Counted from the first letter of the stretch, positions 35,968 through 47,473 are shown. The stretch is DNA of 64,000 bases from Chinchilla lanigera (GCF_000276665.1 NW_004955447.1:10175542-10239541); one strand, 5' to 3'. Notes: generated from the sequence alone by a model not told the origin. Numbers and translations: made by a program.

Positions 35968-38040
35968 TTTCTCAGTGTTTGCTATTTCAATAACACCCTT
36001 CAAACAAATAAGAGCACTAATGCCTGGGGGCAAGATGGCCATAATTTAACTCCCATATACAGTTAAACAGATAAAGTAAGATGACTAGTATAATATTCCT
36101 CATGTCCATAATGATCAAAGATCCATATTTCTAATATTATATATAATTATAAAAATATACATAGACAAAGTATATGCACATATATATGTATTAGAGTGTA
36201 TATATATTTGTAAGTTTATTAGTATATGCTGGAAATATTTTTTGGTAAGTCTCTAAACATATGAGTCATGGCACCATCTTTCTCTTTAAGGATAGATTAT
36301 AAAATCTGAGTTGAGAATTTGCTTTAGCTTATTGAGTTAACACCTCAGTTAAAATTTAAACCTACTATCTAAATAAAAATAATATATGGTCTTTTAAACA
36401 AACAAGATTTGAAATGTCATTACTCCTTTATTCTCTAATTGTAAAATACAATATTATAATTTCTTTTTGGGACATTAGCAATGACTTCCTATTCCGTTTG
36501 AGCCAAAAAAGCTAAAAAACATTCCTAAGTAGGGTATTTACTGGTAAAATATAAATTTTGGTTTAAGAATATCACCATTATGAAATCACACTTTTCCTAA
36601 TTGACTAAAAATGACTGATTCTTGTTTAGGTTCTCAACTGCAGTGACCTGAGTTTAAAACCTTTGCTGTAGATGGGGAACCAGATGATGTAGCTGGTTTA
36701 AGAGATTTTTCTTGGAGACTTAATAAGAAGTGGCTTTTGATGCCATTGCATATTTACACTTTTCTTTCCATAGAAGACGATTGAAAGCATGAACAGCATT
36801 GCTGGTTATGGGAGGAGGTGTGGAAGGAAGTGTTGTCAAAATTAGCCTTTCATAGGTCATAGAAAATGCCACCTAATCTGTCATTCTACCTGCAGAAGAG
36901 TAGGAATCGATTCATTCAATCAGCAAAGAACTATTAGCATTTGTAATATATTACACTGGCACTGAGAAAATAAATACCGGTTAGATAAGTATATCTAAGG
37001 GATATTTCTAAGGGCAAAGTCATTGGCCATAAAAAACTTAGAATCTAGTTCTTTAAAAATTGTGTATATAATATAATGGACTAAGAAAGCAGAATAGTAT
37101 GCTAGCAAAAGTCTGGCAAAAATGAAGAAAATAATAAATTCAGAAAATACAAAATATTAACAAATGAATTTTAACTGATAAAAATAATTCATTTTAGGAA
37201 GGCAGCTACACTTACCACTATTCCACCAATGCAATAACTCATTCTTGGAACTGTTTTATTTCTACCAAAATTCAGACACCTCTGTCTTAATTTTACACTA
37301 TATTTTATCTTGGACAGCATTACTATGGCCTGTTACAAAATTTAACTTTCAAATGAAGCTAAGCCCACTCAATTGTGTAAATAGAAAAGAAAAAAATTAA
37401 AAGCTATTTATGGGTCTCTTTAAACAACATTAAAATCAAACAGTCTGTTCCAGCAGGGAAATGGACACTTAGAGAATCAAAATTAAAGATTATTGCAAGC
37501 GAGCTCAAAACTGTTTTGCATTATCATTGCTTATAAAAACTGGGATATTTTGTACTTATCAGTCATGGGCATTTTCTCAATGTATTAAGTAGGTTCCCTC
37601 AGACCTGTGAACCCTCAAGCGGACGCTGTTTCCCACAGTGGCGTCCTGTGGCACGCTGCAGCATTATGCCATGGCAACCCTCAGACATGTTCCAAGTGGT
37701 GATCGCTTTTGAGGGTGTTTCCCAATGAATTACAAGGGACGGAACTCTCAGCACAGGTTTTGTGTTCTTCCCTGTGCAAACAACCAACCAGCTTACAATC
37801 ACAAATACCCCAGAAAGAAGAAGGGCTCCACCATGGAGTCAAGTTGCGCAAGGGTAGAGTCAATTTCTTGTGGATACATGTTTAGATCTGACAGAGATTA
37901 CCTTCAATCCTTCTAAAATGGCAAGACAATGCATGATCTTTCAAGTACATAGGCTGGATGAAAGACCACAAAGAAAGTCTAATCAAAACATACAAAAAAC
38001 TTATTAAAAGCAAGCTGCAGTATTTCCCTGTAGAAAACTG
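35968..38040. other. Intronic sequence just downstream of the olfactomedin exon
   Basis: A TA-rich segment lies at about 36130-36235. The G+C-richer patch 37590-37900 lies about 150-450 nt after the donor and could hold splicing regulatory sequence, but nothing specific is recognised. Confidence 0.4.
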
Positions 38041-38057
38041 TTAAAAGTCAAACTTAC

Positions 38058-38858
38058 CAGATCTACTATCCAGAGGTCCAAAATCCAAAGAATATTTCAC
38101 GACATGATAGTTATTCCACACATAAAGCAAGTTGTCCCTGGGATTGTAATCCACAGCTGCTATGTACTGGTATGAATTGGGGAAGGGTACATCCACCAAG
38201 CTATCCTTGCTTTGGTCGGTGTTGTAAATGTAGTCAATCTTATTCCCAGTAGCCTCATTGTCATCATCCTCATACACAGATTTGACCACATACAGAATCC
38301 CACAAATCATAAACGCATTGGAAGCTGACCTTTTATCATACGCAGTATCCCACGTCCCTTCAATCCGTAGGGTGTAAGGGTTCAATTGACTAATGACAAT
38401 TTTCCCATTGTTTTGTTCTGTTGCATAGATTACCCACAGCCCATTTTCATCCACTGCCAGGTCTATGTCAGATTTTCCTCCCCATCGGTAAGGGGAAGTA
38501 TCATGGTAATTGGCATTCGCTATGATTGCTTCTCCACTCTTTATTCTAGTCCGCAGATCGAACTTGACTATGTTCCTGGTGCGCTCCTTGTTGAAGAACA
38601 AGGCTCCATCGTATACTACAAATCCTGTGCCGTCGACTCTATGGGGGAGCTTGTAGGTGGTCGTCGGCCTTCCAGCAATGAAATCATCTTTGGATGAATA
38701 CTCAGTCAGGGTATCGGTTCGATAGGGAGTCCAGGGCATGTAGTAAATCTTGTCAGAGGCCTGCAGAGGGTCTTTGCACCACGCCCCGGACTGGTGGTCA
38801 GACTCAAATAAATGTTCGCTCTGGTACACTCCTTTGAGTAGTCCGGGACAAAGAAAAA
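38058..38858 (-). CDS. Adgrl3: Latrophilin-3 (Adgrl3) internal exon encoding the olfactomedin-like domain
   Basis: This single 801-nt exon encodes nearly the whole olfactomedin-like five-bladed beta-propeller of the adhesion GPCR latrophilin-3, a postsynaptic receptor whose Olf domain binds FLRT proteins. Seen: an acceptor AG at 38859-38860 preceded by a pyrimidine tract; reading from 38856, [15 protein letters not shown]; and a strong donor (CTG then GTAAGT) at 38057. Open frame continues 17 nt into the intron, to a stop at 38041, so the last residues of that frame (K-F-D-F) are not coding. The exon begins with 2 nt of a split codon and ends with 1 nt (phase 1-1). Family landmarks present: Cys in GAWCKDP and Cys in AFMICG, which form the domain disulfide; Ca-site residues in [16 protein letters not shown] and AAVDYN; and the SPYRW loop implicated in FLRT binding. 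The choice of ADGRL3 over ADGRL1/2 rests on remembered sequence (for example [13 protein letters not shown] and [13 protein letters not shown]). No frame lesions are visible. Confidence 0.97.
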
Positions 38859-38959
38859 CTGTTGGAAGGGAAAGAATTAAAACAATAAATATATTAATTT
38901 GCTATTCTTTCATATATACTTATTTTCCACCAAACAGGATGAAAATATAACAAGAGACA

Positions 38960-38977
38960 CCCACCACCACCACCACC
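38960..38977 (-). repeat. (GGT)n short tandem repeat upstream of the olfactomedin exon
   Basis: The plus strand carries CCACC repeats, so the pre-mRNA reads GGTGGTGGTGGTGGTGGG, about 100 nt before the acceptor at 38859. Five GG doublets plus a GGG could form a two-tier G-quadruplex or bind G-run splicing factors; that role is speculative. Confidence 0.85.
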
Positions 38978-39842
38978 TTATTTCGCTGCTTGTTTTTGAG
39001 AACACAATGTTTTTGTCCATGTCAATTCTGGCTATTTTTCTAAATCATTTTGATTTCCTTTACAGAAAACAAGTTTAGCCTTTTTATGAGTAGTTTTGCT
39101 TTCCTGTGGGTTTTTACCTTTGTAAACATGTCATTATACTATTTTTTGGATATATCTATAAAGTGTAGCATGTCTATACATTCTATAGACATACAACAAA
39201 TACAAAAGTTCACTATTTAAAGCATAATATTTAAAACAAAATTTGAAACAATATTTTTGTTAGTTCATTGAAAAATATATCAGTTTTTGAGATACGAAAA
39301 TATATTGTTTCCACTCTGACAGAATTATCTTTTTGACAGTTATCCTTAAGAAACAGATGGGTTTCCTACAATATTTTTTTAAATAAAGAAAAAGTTCTGG
39401 AAAACAGGCCACTGAATCTTCTAGTAAACAAAGCTCTTGAAGCTGCTACAACACACACAAAGCATGCAACCCACACAATTAAAAATGAGTGATGGATGGA
39501 TACTGGAAGAAAAAAGAGAGGAAGGAAAAGAAAGGAAAGAAGGAATAAGGAAAGAAGAAAAGGTGTAAAGTTACAGAAAAGAACCCAAGTGCTAGATTTT
39601 TAATCAGTTAAAAATGTCCTGTTAAATACAGTAGTATTGGAACTTAAAAACATGTACCTTTTACTGTTACATGAGAAAAGCATTAAAAAACAAGATTGCT
39701 TGCTCTATTTTGCTGCTCATACTTCAGAATGAAAGCGGGTAGGGATCCTCTGACTCACTCGCTTCTCAGTGTGATTCAGTAACATATGTGAGTGGTGGTA
39801 AAGAAGCTTGGCTGACTCATCTGAAACGAAGGAGCTATAAAG

Positions 39843-40120
39843 CAATGTTTCCCAAAGGGTGGTCCTTGAAGAACTGTTTCAAGTGGTATAACGAGATGTT
39901 TCACAGAAAGAAAAAAAAGGAAGCTAGAGCCACACTGTTGAAGAAATGTCGCATTAAGTATAATTGTGGCAGAGATTGAAATAGCTGAGGTACTTTAGTG
40001 AATCTCCAAGGCAGAGTTGGGAGGGGGAGTGAATCTCCCAAGCTCATTTGATCTTGGAATCTTTTCCAAGGAGCCTCTTTGGATTGTGGCATTCCGCTGA
40101 ACCTGCTGTGGGAAACACTG
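39843..40120. mobile_element. Old hAT-type non-autonomous DNA transposon
   Basis: Ends caatgtttcccaaagg and ctgtgggaaacactg form imperfect terminal inverted repeats of the hAT/Charlie CAGTGnTTCnCAAAG type. The length, about 278 bp, fits a MER5-like deletion derivative. Flanking 8-mers (ctataaag and ctctaata) are only partly alike. It lies about 1 kb upstream of the olfactomedin exon in the transcript. Confidence 0.55.
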
Positions 40121-41020
40121 CTCTAATATATTTGTAAGGCAAACACGCTGAAAACTCATCATGCAGTCTACTGGTATGTTTGAAATGATTAGAAGTACTG
40201 CATGAGAAACTGGGCAATCACCAGGAATTTAGACAATGACCCATTTTTTAATGATTGAAAGATTATTCTTTCAACATTAGTGATTAGCTTTTTAATAGCA
40301 ATGAAAAGCACAGATCCAATGGAAAACTGTAAGATGCAACAGCTAGGTTTTGGAGATTATAGAAAGAGAATGTACATGACTAGCATTTCCAAAGTTCTAC
40401 TTTTGAGGAAATAGAATGTAAGAGAAAGCTGGTTACGAAAATAGTCCATAAACATAGAGAGGGCCATTGCCAAATTATAATCAATAAAAAAAATAAAAAA
40501 ATATTCATGACTATAAGAATTTCTCAGGATCTTTTCATGATCACTTTCATTGAAAAGAATAGTTACCCTTTGGTGTCAAAATTTTATATAATTTTGTTTT
40601 ATCCTTAATGATCAGCTGTTGGCTACTAATATAGTATATTTTAAAAAAATCTCCCTCTTCTCCTAATAGTTAAAAATTAATGCACACCAGAGCAATGCAA
40701 AATTACCCAGTACAAAAATAGAAATAAATCTAAACCAATAACTATTTGTCACATTTACTGGACTTCTAACTACTTCTTTTAAAAATAAAGAGGAATAAAA
40801 TACAGTGTTGAAAATTTCACAATATGAAACTGTGTTAGAGGAAGAAGATCAAACCAGCACTGGTCAGTAACAGATTAAAGTGAAGTTGAGCAGCAGAAGT
40901 AGTAAATCAATTCTCATAAAATAGATCAGAATTAATAACAAAATTATTTTAACTAAATGTTAAACTGTTAAATAACTTAGCCTATAAATAGTATATAATT
41001 TAGGAAAGGTATTTAATTAC

Positions 41021-41035
41021 CTTTTTGTTCCACTT
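41021..41035 (-). CDS. Adgrl3: Adgrl3 15-nt microexon (splice site A insert, K-V-E-Q-K)
   Basis: On the minus strand the sequence reads AATAG, then the exon AAGTGGAACAAAAAG, then GTAATT. With one base from the upstream exon (A expected) and the exon's last G joined to the TT that opens the olfactomedin exon, it reads (A)AA-GTG-GAA-CAA-AAA-G/TT, that is K-V-E-Q-K then V-F-L-C-P. This is the known five-residue alternative insert in the lectin-olfactomedin linker of latrophilins, reported to reduce teneurin binding. The exon is 15 nt with phase 1 on both sides; skipping it would keep frame and give one Ile (A/TT) in place of K-V-E-Q-K-V. It lies 2,162 nt upstream of the olfactomedin exon on the same strand. 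The acceptor has an unusually long pyrimidine tract; the donor GTAATT is weaker than the olfactomedin exon's GTAAGT. It is far too short for ORF-based detection. That the insert is alternatively spliced here is inferred from the family. Confidence 0.93.
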
Positions 41036-41080
41036 CTATTGGAGAGAGAGAAGTAAAGAGAGAAAGAAGAAAAGAGAATA
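41036..41080 (-). promoter_or_regulatory. Long polypyrimidine tract and 3' splice site of the Adgrl3 microexon
   Basis: Read on the minus strand, the 40-odd bases before the microexon are almost all C and T, with repeated TCTT, CTCTCT and TTCTTC motifs, ending CCAATAG. Microexons need strong upstream signals because they cannot hold ordinary exonic enhancers. TC-rich tracts of this kind are classical binding sites of the splicing repressor PTB, whose decline in neurons releases many neural exons. I did not see a TGC motif close to the acceptor, the element usually tied to SRRM4. PTB control is inference. Confidence 0.7.
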
Positions 41081-43344
41081 GATTAATGGTACGGTATTGG
41101 CCAAGCACTTATAATTCACCTCTTCCAAACTGAAAGTAAATAATTTACCTCACTCATACTTGCTTCATTGAACATTATGTTTTTTAAAAAGCCCATTTCT
41201 CTAATACAATTATTGCTTTAAAATAACCATTTAAGTTTTAAAATTCAGTATAAATAAGATGAAAATTAATCAAGTTAAGACAATAAACACACCATTCTAT
41301 AGACATAGGAAATGCAATATTTATAATAAGAACATCAATATTTCCATTTGAAAGAGCAGATCAGCAATTACATACACACAGAGCTTTCAAGTAGTTTGGT
41401 TCATTTCAGTTATAAATATTATGGTTTTGTACCACTATTTAACATAATAGTCTTGGTTTTTATAGTGCTCAAACAATTGATCTCTTCAGAAGAAATATGT
41501 CTATAATTCATTCCTAGGGTCTAAGAGTTTCTGTAGCTTGTCAGTCCATGAGGTAAACAGTAGCAGGCAAGATTCTTCCCCGAATAGATGGCCTTAGGAA
41601 TCTTATTAAAGAAAATGTCCAACTCACCAATAACTGATATTATTATGGAAACACTGTCTCCCAGAGAAACCTGTTACCACAGGGGTGATATAAGTAATGA
41701 GCCGCTGATTCTGGCCTTTTCTCAAATTTCTAACTAAAAATTTTTTTAACTTGCAAAAGTAATTTGAGATCCTCAAACTTGTTCTATTTATATATCTCTC
41801 ATATTAAATGTTATTATGTTTATGGGACTGAGCAAAAGTAAAAATTCTTAACTGTAACATACTCATGCCACTCATGAGCAGCACTTTCTTTATCTTATCA
41901 ACAGTTGTCTCACTAGGCACGGTGTACTGATACCTTAATGAGAAAAAGAACCCAACAACAAAAAGGCAAAGATGCCAGGGAGAATGGCTTTGTGGTAAAA
42001 ACTACAAATTATAGCTAGTGCAATATGAAGGCAATTTGAATGAAAGAGAGGATCTAATATATTGTGTGAGGTACATAAAGTGAAAACTGGGACAGTCTGA
42101 AAAACAAGAAGGAAATAGTATTCCCTGTAGTTATATTTGGGTGAGCTTTTGTACTTTGATCTAAATTCTTCAATCATTGTCAAAATCACATTTTTTTCTA
42201 ACCACTGACTTTTCTTTGAAACCTCAATCTCACGTGTTAGAAGAAAAATCAACACATTAAAAATTTTTCCTTCAAAAGTTGTATTTCACTAATTATAAAT
42301 CCTATTTTTAACAATCTCTCTAGAGCTCTTTAAAAAAACGCTAATATTTTGTCACAATTTATCATCATTCCCAACTACTCTTCAGCCAGTGACTACAAGG
42401 TTCAGCCATATGATTCAGCACATTCTTTATTCTAAGAGACGTTCTCCATTCACTGACTAAAATACTGACCTGTATTCAGATTGACAACTAGAAGATCTAG
42501 CACCTTACACAATGATTTAGTCAATAATTTTAAAAGTTTGGACTTGAGACTCATTATGACAAAAATTGGGGATGGGACATTAAATTGTCATTTTTCAATT
42601 ACTAGTCTACAAAGGATTTTCACCTATATTTCAGTTCTTGAAATAGCTTGAAATATATTTATCCCTTTGAAAGTTAAATTTGGTGCTATTACTATTGTGA
42701 AACATGTACGCTCACAAAGTTAGAATTATTTCACATAAAACTTGTAGACATACGTGAAGGCACACATCTTAACTTCTTTAAGAATGACATTTCTCTCTTT
42801 AACAACTTCTTAATGCAAAAGAAAAGATATGTAACAAAAAGTATGATCATATAGCTATTATATTATGTAAATATTGTCTTACTATTTAATGGAAATTTTT
42901 GTTTATCAAAGAATTTCAACTTTCATTTGGTAAATTTTGCTTTTAATTCTTTGGGCTTGATCTAATTTCTAAGACATTGGCATAAGCTGTAGTATAAGCG
43001 AAGCTGGCCTCTTAGTTGGTGGTTACTCAAAATTAAGATTTATTAGGCAGTTCTGCTCTGGAGAAAATTATTATGGCCTTGCCCATGTCGTGACTGCCTG
43101 AAGCTCATTTATCATTTATTTGCTATTTTTAAGACTAAAGTAAAGCAGTCCTATAATTTAACTTGAAACATGCACACACAAATCATATTCTTATAACAAA
43201 AACTGGGAAGGAAACATAATTTGTTGTTGAAAAGCTCAGTAACATTTAGAATTAGCCAGACAGTGCCTATGCTCTAATTCTGATTCTAAAAGTTTCTTTT
43301 TCCTGAAACAACAAACAAATTAGTTACAAAACACAAGAACACTA
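41081..43344. other. AT-rich intronic sequence upstream of the microexon, nothing recognised
   Basis: No further latrophilin exon or repeat family is identifiable. Confidence 0.5.
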
Positions 43345-43420
43345 CTATTTGCTAAGTATCTACACAGTGCCTGGCACATAATAAACACAGAATGAATAAT
43401 TCTTGAATTAAATACATAAT
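43345..43420 (+). repeat. MIR/L2-like relic
   Basis: gctaagtatctacacagtgcctggcacataataaacacag is the common core/3' pattern of ancient MIR and L2 elements. Confidence 0.5.
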
Positions 43421-44774
43421 TGAAGTAACAGTGAATAGTTTAACTTCTTGATATTATACGTGTGACACACAAAGGAAAACGGGGTGAAACAGAATTTGTA
43501 TGTACTAGGTAAAATCATATGCGCAGCACATTATCTACCTAGTATCTTTAAATACTTTATCGAATGGAGAGGAAAGTAAAACTCATGGGAAGTATATATC
43601 TCCAAGTCATTACAAGTAAAACTGGATGGAAATGGAACAAATGTGAATTGGTTGCTCTTGGAAGTCACATCGGCAAGAATCTGGTGCCTGAAAATACCAA
43701 AAAACACAGGCCTAGAATATGCCCATCTTCCTTCTCTATAATGAGAAAGGAAATAAATGAATTCTACAAGGACAACTGTGCTAGGGTATTCTGCAGGTTC
43801 TCTTATTTTTAGCTGGTCCAATGTTTTGAATTCTGACAATATAACTGTCATTGTTCATTTCCAAACCTCTTTGGAATTAGTTTTTCTTTCTTTCTTTCTT
43901 CTAATCCTCAAACTGCTTTTATTATCCATTCAGTTTATGTAAACATTTTTATATATTTCCTTGAAGTGATTTCATTGTTGTCCTTGTTACACTTAGGCTC
44001 AGGAGCTATATCCTGTGATTAGAGAACATGACATTCAAATTAAGGGTAATTTTTTTTCCATGTAAAAAGAAGAAACTAGAAAAAAGACTAGTAAACTTTC
44101 TATTCAGTCTTCAATAGATCATGAAATATATATAATATACATTCATATTATTGTGCAGAAAACAGATATTGTCAGTTCTAACCATGTTTTGCACAATATG
44201 CAATACTTTTGGATTCTTTCTTTAATTATAAATGCATGAATTACAGAGCAGAAGCATGCACTGCCAAGCTTTTCCAAACTGCATTGAAAATTACAGGGAG
44301 TTAAATTTGTTGCATACCACAAATTATTAGCGCCATAACTAAGAACTATGAAATTGCATCTAATTCTTAAATTCTTTTGTTTTAAACTGTTAAAGATCAC
44401 ACTTTCTATCTACAGTACAAATGTCCCAAATCAGTAGAATATTAAAATCCAAGAATGCATCCATATTTCATAACCTCTAAATTAAAAGATATTTATGAGG
44501 GACATAAGATGGCTATAAAAGAATTTATAAGCAAATATTTTTTCATGAAAATCTTATGGTATTAACAATTACATTCTTAGGAAAATTCAGCTTAGTTTGT
44601 TAAAATACATTTGGGTACCCTTGCCACAGGGTAAATGAGCAATTCAGGATCAGGCAGAAAGGTAAAATAAGTAGGTAATAAAAAATGAGTCCTGGGATAA
44701 AAACTGGCTTGTAGAAAACCCACAAAGTCACTAACAAGTAAATAATCAAAAGTTCACCATGATACTTTACATTT

Positions 44775-44960
44775 GAGCGCCTACACTGTAACTTAACAAA
44801 ATGTTTTCATATGAATCAGCTGATTTAATTCTTTAAACAATATTGTCAGATGGTATTTATTATTTCCATCAGAGATGATGTATTAACAACTGAAAAAGTC
44901 AAAGGACATGCCCAAGGCCCACACCAGCAGGGAGCAAAGACCTGTATTTGTCTAGAATGA
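44775..44960 (-). mobile_element. MIR SINE relic, antisense
   Basis: The order ctttaaacaatattgtcag, ttattatttccatcagag, acatgcccaaggcccacacc, gggagcaaagacctg follows the antisense MIR consensus. Confidence 0.65.
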
Positions 44961-45129
44961 TACTCGCCAACGTGTGAATTCAGCGCAACACATTTTTATG
45001 GTTGTATTCCTGTTATCTATTTCCTGTCTGTCACCCAGTACATGAGGATGAATACTGAAGAAGCAATACATAAAGTACATGGAATCTCCTTGGAAATGGC
45101 CCTGAATCTGTTATAATATTCCATAAACA

Positions 45130-45230
45130 AAAGCGCCTGCCTGGCAAGCGCAAGGTTGTGAGTTCGGTTCCCGGTACCGGAGAAAAACAAAACAAAAAAC
45201 AACAAAACAAAACAAAACAAAACAAAAAAA
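45130..45230 (+). mobile_element. 5'-truncated young ID SINE with 12-bp target-site duplication
   Basis: Begins inside the tRNA-like body (aaagcgcctgcctggcaagc), continues gagttcggttcccggtaccgg and ends in an (AAAAC)n tail. Flanked by attccataaaca at 45118-45129 and 45231-45242. The promoter A box is lost, so it is a dead-on-arrival copy. Confidence 0.92.
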
Positions 45231-45274
45231 ATTCCATAAACATTGTGGTTTTGTATATAATACTAGTGATACTT

Positions 45275-45405
45275 AAACATCACAGGCATCTTATGAGGTA
45301 GACCCTCTCATTATTTCAGATTTGCAAATGTGGAAACTGAGACACAAAGAGGACAGCTCTATGATTATTAAGCGGAAGACTTGGGGTTCAAATCCAACTT
45401 TTGAT
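45275..45405 (-). mobile_element. MIR SINE relic, antisense
   Basis: cttatgaggtagaccctctc, tttgcaaatgtggaaactgag, acacaaagaggac and ggggttcaaatcc match antisense MIR. Confidence 0.75.
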
Positions 45406-45469
45406 TTTACTCATTGATCATTGATAAGGCACAATATTTTCTTTATCTCTGGTGCCCAGCACATGGAAA

Positions 45470-46110
45470 GAACTTGACCAGTATGCGTTATGCTTCTGGG
45501 CAGTGAACACAAAGAATTACGGTCCTTTCAAAAAAAAGACGCCGGATGACACACTGCTCTGCGTTCTCATCCCCTGACAACGGAGATTAAAACATCGCTC
45601 AAGAGAAGATTAAAAATGTCAGAGAAGAATGGGCTGCACTTTGGTTGACCGAGGAACACATTTCTCCTAACACTGGAATCAGAATTTTGCTCAACACTTC
45701 ATGTTTTACTAATTTGTATTGTTATGAAATGATAATATTCTCCCTTCTTCCATTTCACATTTATCAAGAAAATAGAGAAGCTCCTCAGTAAATAGAAACA
45801 AGATCTGCGAAGTTCATTACATTTTGGGGAATACTGCATATCAAAAATTCTGACAGACATCTGTCTCTTTCAGTAAATAAAGTACTAATCCTTTATTTAG
45901 TGAGAGACAGAAGTAATCTCTGCAGCTCTGCCTCTAAATGATGCTTTTCAAACAATGCCTACGCACCAGTGAATAAACGTGCTGCTCAAAGCACCTTGTA
46001 CTACAGTGCCTTTATATAATGTGTTTTCAAAGCGAACACCTCCCTAATGAATTTCATCCTGGAGTGAGTAGATTGAAAATGTCAATAATTCATAAAATGC
46101 TTTGAGTAGC
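45470..46110. promoter_or_regulatory. Candidate conserved intronic block
   Basis: Repeat-free between MIR relics. It contains CpG-bearing motifs (agacgccggatgacac) and several ATTA and ACAAT cores (gttcattacattttgg, tttcaaacaatgcctacg, ccctaatgaatttc). Proposed on texture alone. Confidence 0.25.
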
Positions 46111-46554
46111 CACATTCTAATTTAAACACTTAAATACAATATCCATAGATGCTAAAGAAATGGAGACAGGTTTTTATTGTGTGTTAACATTCTATTCCAA
46201 TGATGAATCTGTAAAACCTTTCAAACTGTTAATTTAGCCTTTTAGAAGAAAATGGTACTATTAGTAGACTCCTTTTTGAATGTCTTTGTAGGAGCTCTGG
46301 TAAAAATAATAAATTTTTGAACTTGTTACTGAAGACAATTCAGATCAATACTACATTTGCTCTCTCAAGGATACACCCTTGTTACGATGATTTGTCCCCA
46401 CTCTGTAACAGCCACACGACACTTGCATTTGTTACGCAAAAACAAAGTCAGAGTCATTTTCGAGTGTGAAACACTACTTGCGTGGAGTAATCCATCAGAT
46501 CCCCTGAGCCCGCTTGCTGAGTTCCAGACAATGGGCAAGTCCCTTCGGGCCAAG

Positions 46555-46640
46555 AGTACAGAGAATGGTAGTAACAGTCATAATGGCTAAGAGTTACTAA
46601 ACACGTACTATGCGAGCAGACAGCGTGTGGAACGACCTCA
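46555..46640 (-). mobile_element. MIR relic, antisense
   Basis: cataatggctaagagttactaaacacgtactatgcgagcagac resembles the start of the antisense MIR consensus. Confidence 0.4.
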
Positions 46641-47473
46641 TAGAAACTTCCAGATTTGGCGGTCTGAACGTGTTAGAATGAACTGATCTATGCCTTAGGG
46701 AAACTTGTAGTCATATAAGCGGCCTTCTTCAGGAAACTTACTTATCAATGACAATCTATTCTTGAGTGCTTTCTGGTAAACCCATGTAAAGACCTTAGAA
46801 ACACGGAAGAATAGTAGAATAGAAAGGCAGAAAGTTGGAGGTGTATACCAGGAGAAGCTGAAGCCAGATGAAGCACAACAGTCCACTGAAACCAAACTTC
46901 CCAGGGAATTTTGGAGAATGGCATCCACTGTTTCTAAAACATGTATTTCACTGATTCTTACTAATAGGTTCTATGCATCATAATACACATAATGTTATAT
47001 TAATGATGAATCTAGATCTAATCCCAGAAATTAAGTACTTTATGGTAATATTTCCAGCATTTTTGTAACTAAAATTTTAGTTAGATCATTTATTCTCACT
47101 TAAAATTTTACAGTTGAAAAGACACAACAGAGATGCTATTAGGACCAAATCACAATTTACTTTTTAATCCTTAATAGCATTAAGAATAAATTGTTAATTT
47201 ATGTGATAATTTTGATTCACTTAACTTTTTGTAGGAGAGGGAAGTGGATCAAACTCAGGGTATCATGAAAACAGAAATTTGTTAAGAAAAACCAGGAGCT
47301 ATTAAGAAGTCCTATGACTTTACTTCTGATAGAATTATAACTAAGAAAGTTTCCTCTCTTTAGAAGTTTAAGATCTTATGAATTAATCTTAGAATCAAAA
47401 GTTTCTATCAGGAATTTGTGCAAGAGAATGAGACAATATGCACGAAGATATTTGGTAAAGAACAAACAAAGCA

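Larger units (their letters stand above)
1..38057 (-). other. Adgrl3 intron downstream of the olfactomedin exon (partial)
   Basis: This intron begins with the GTAAGT donor at 38057 and runs off the left edge, so its length is at least 38,057 nt. I searched by eye on the minus strand for the next latrophilin-3 segment (the Ser/Thr-rich linker and hormone-receptor motif) and did not find it. The interval holds repeats and candidate regulatory blocks listed separately. I cannot exclude a short alternative exon. Confidence 0.8.
38859..41020 (-). other. Adgrl3 intron between microexon and olfactomedin exon
   Basis: This 2,162-nt intron starts with GTAATT (41020 downward) and ends ...TTCCAACAG (38859). 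It contains a CCA/GGT trinucleotide tract about 100 nt before the acceptor, a GA-rich patch near 39508-39560 and an old hAT-like element at 39843-40120. No additional exon is recognised in it. Confidence 0.88.

Noticed and set aside
38041..38057. Extension of the olfactomedin open frame to a stop at 38041
   Set aside because: The GTAAGT donor at 38057 and the known protein sequence place the exon end at 38058; the last few residues of the open frame are intronic.
38386..38697. 103-codon plus-strand open frame opposite the olfactomedin exon
   Set aside because: It is an antisense shadow of the real exon with no recognisable protein.
45650..45680. Possible end of the upstream lectin exon (antisense ...tgtgttcct resembling Cys-Val-Pro)
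   Set aside because: Flanking residues do not match the latrophilin lectin domain and no splice donor follows in the right place.
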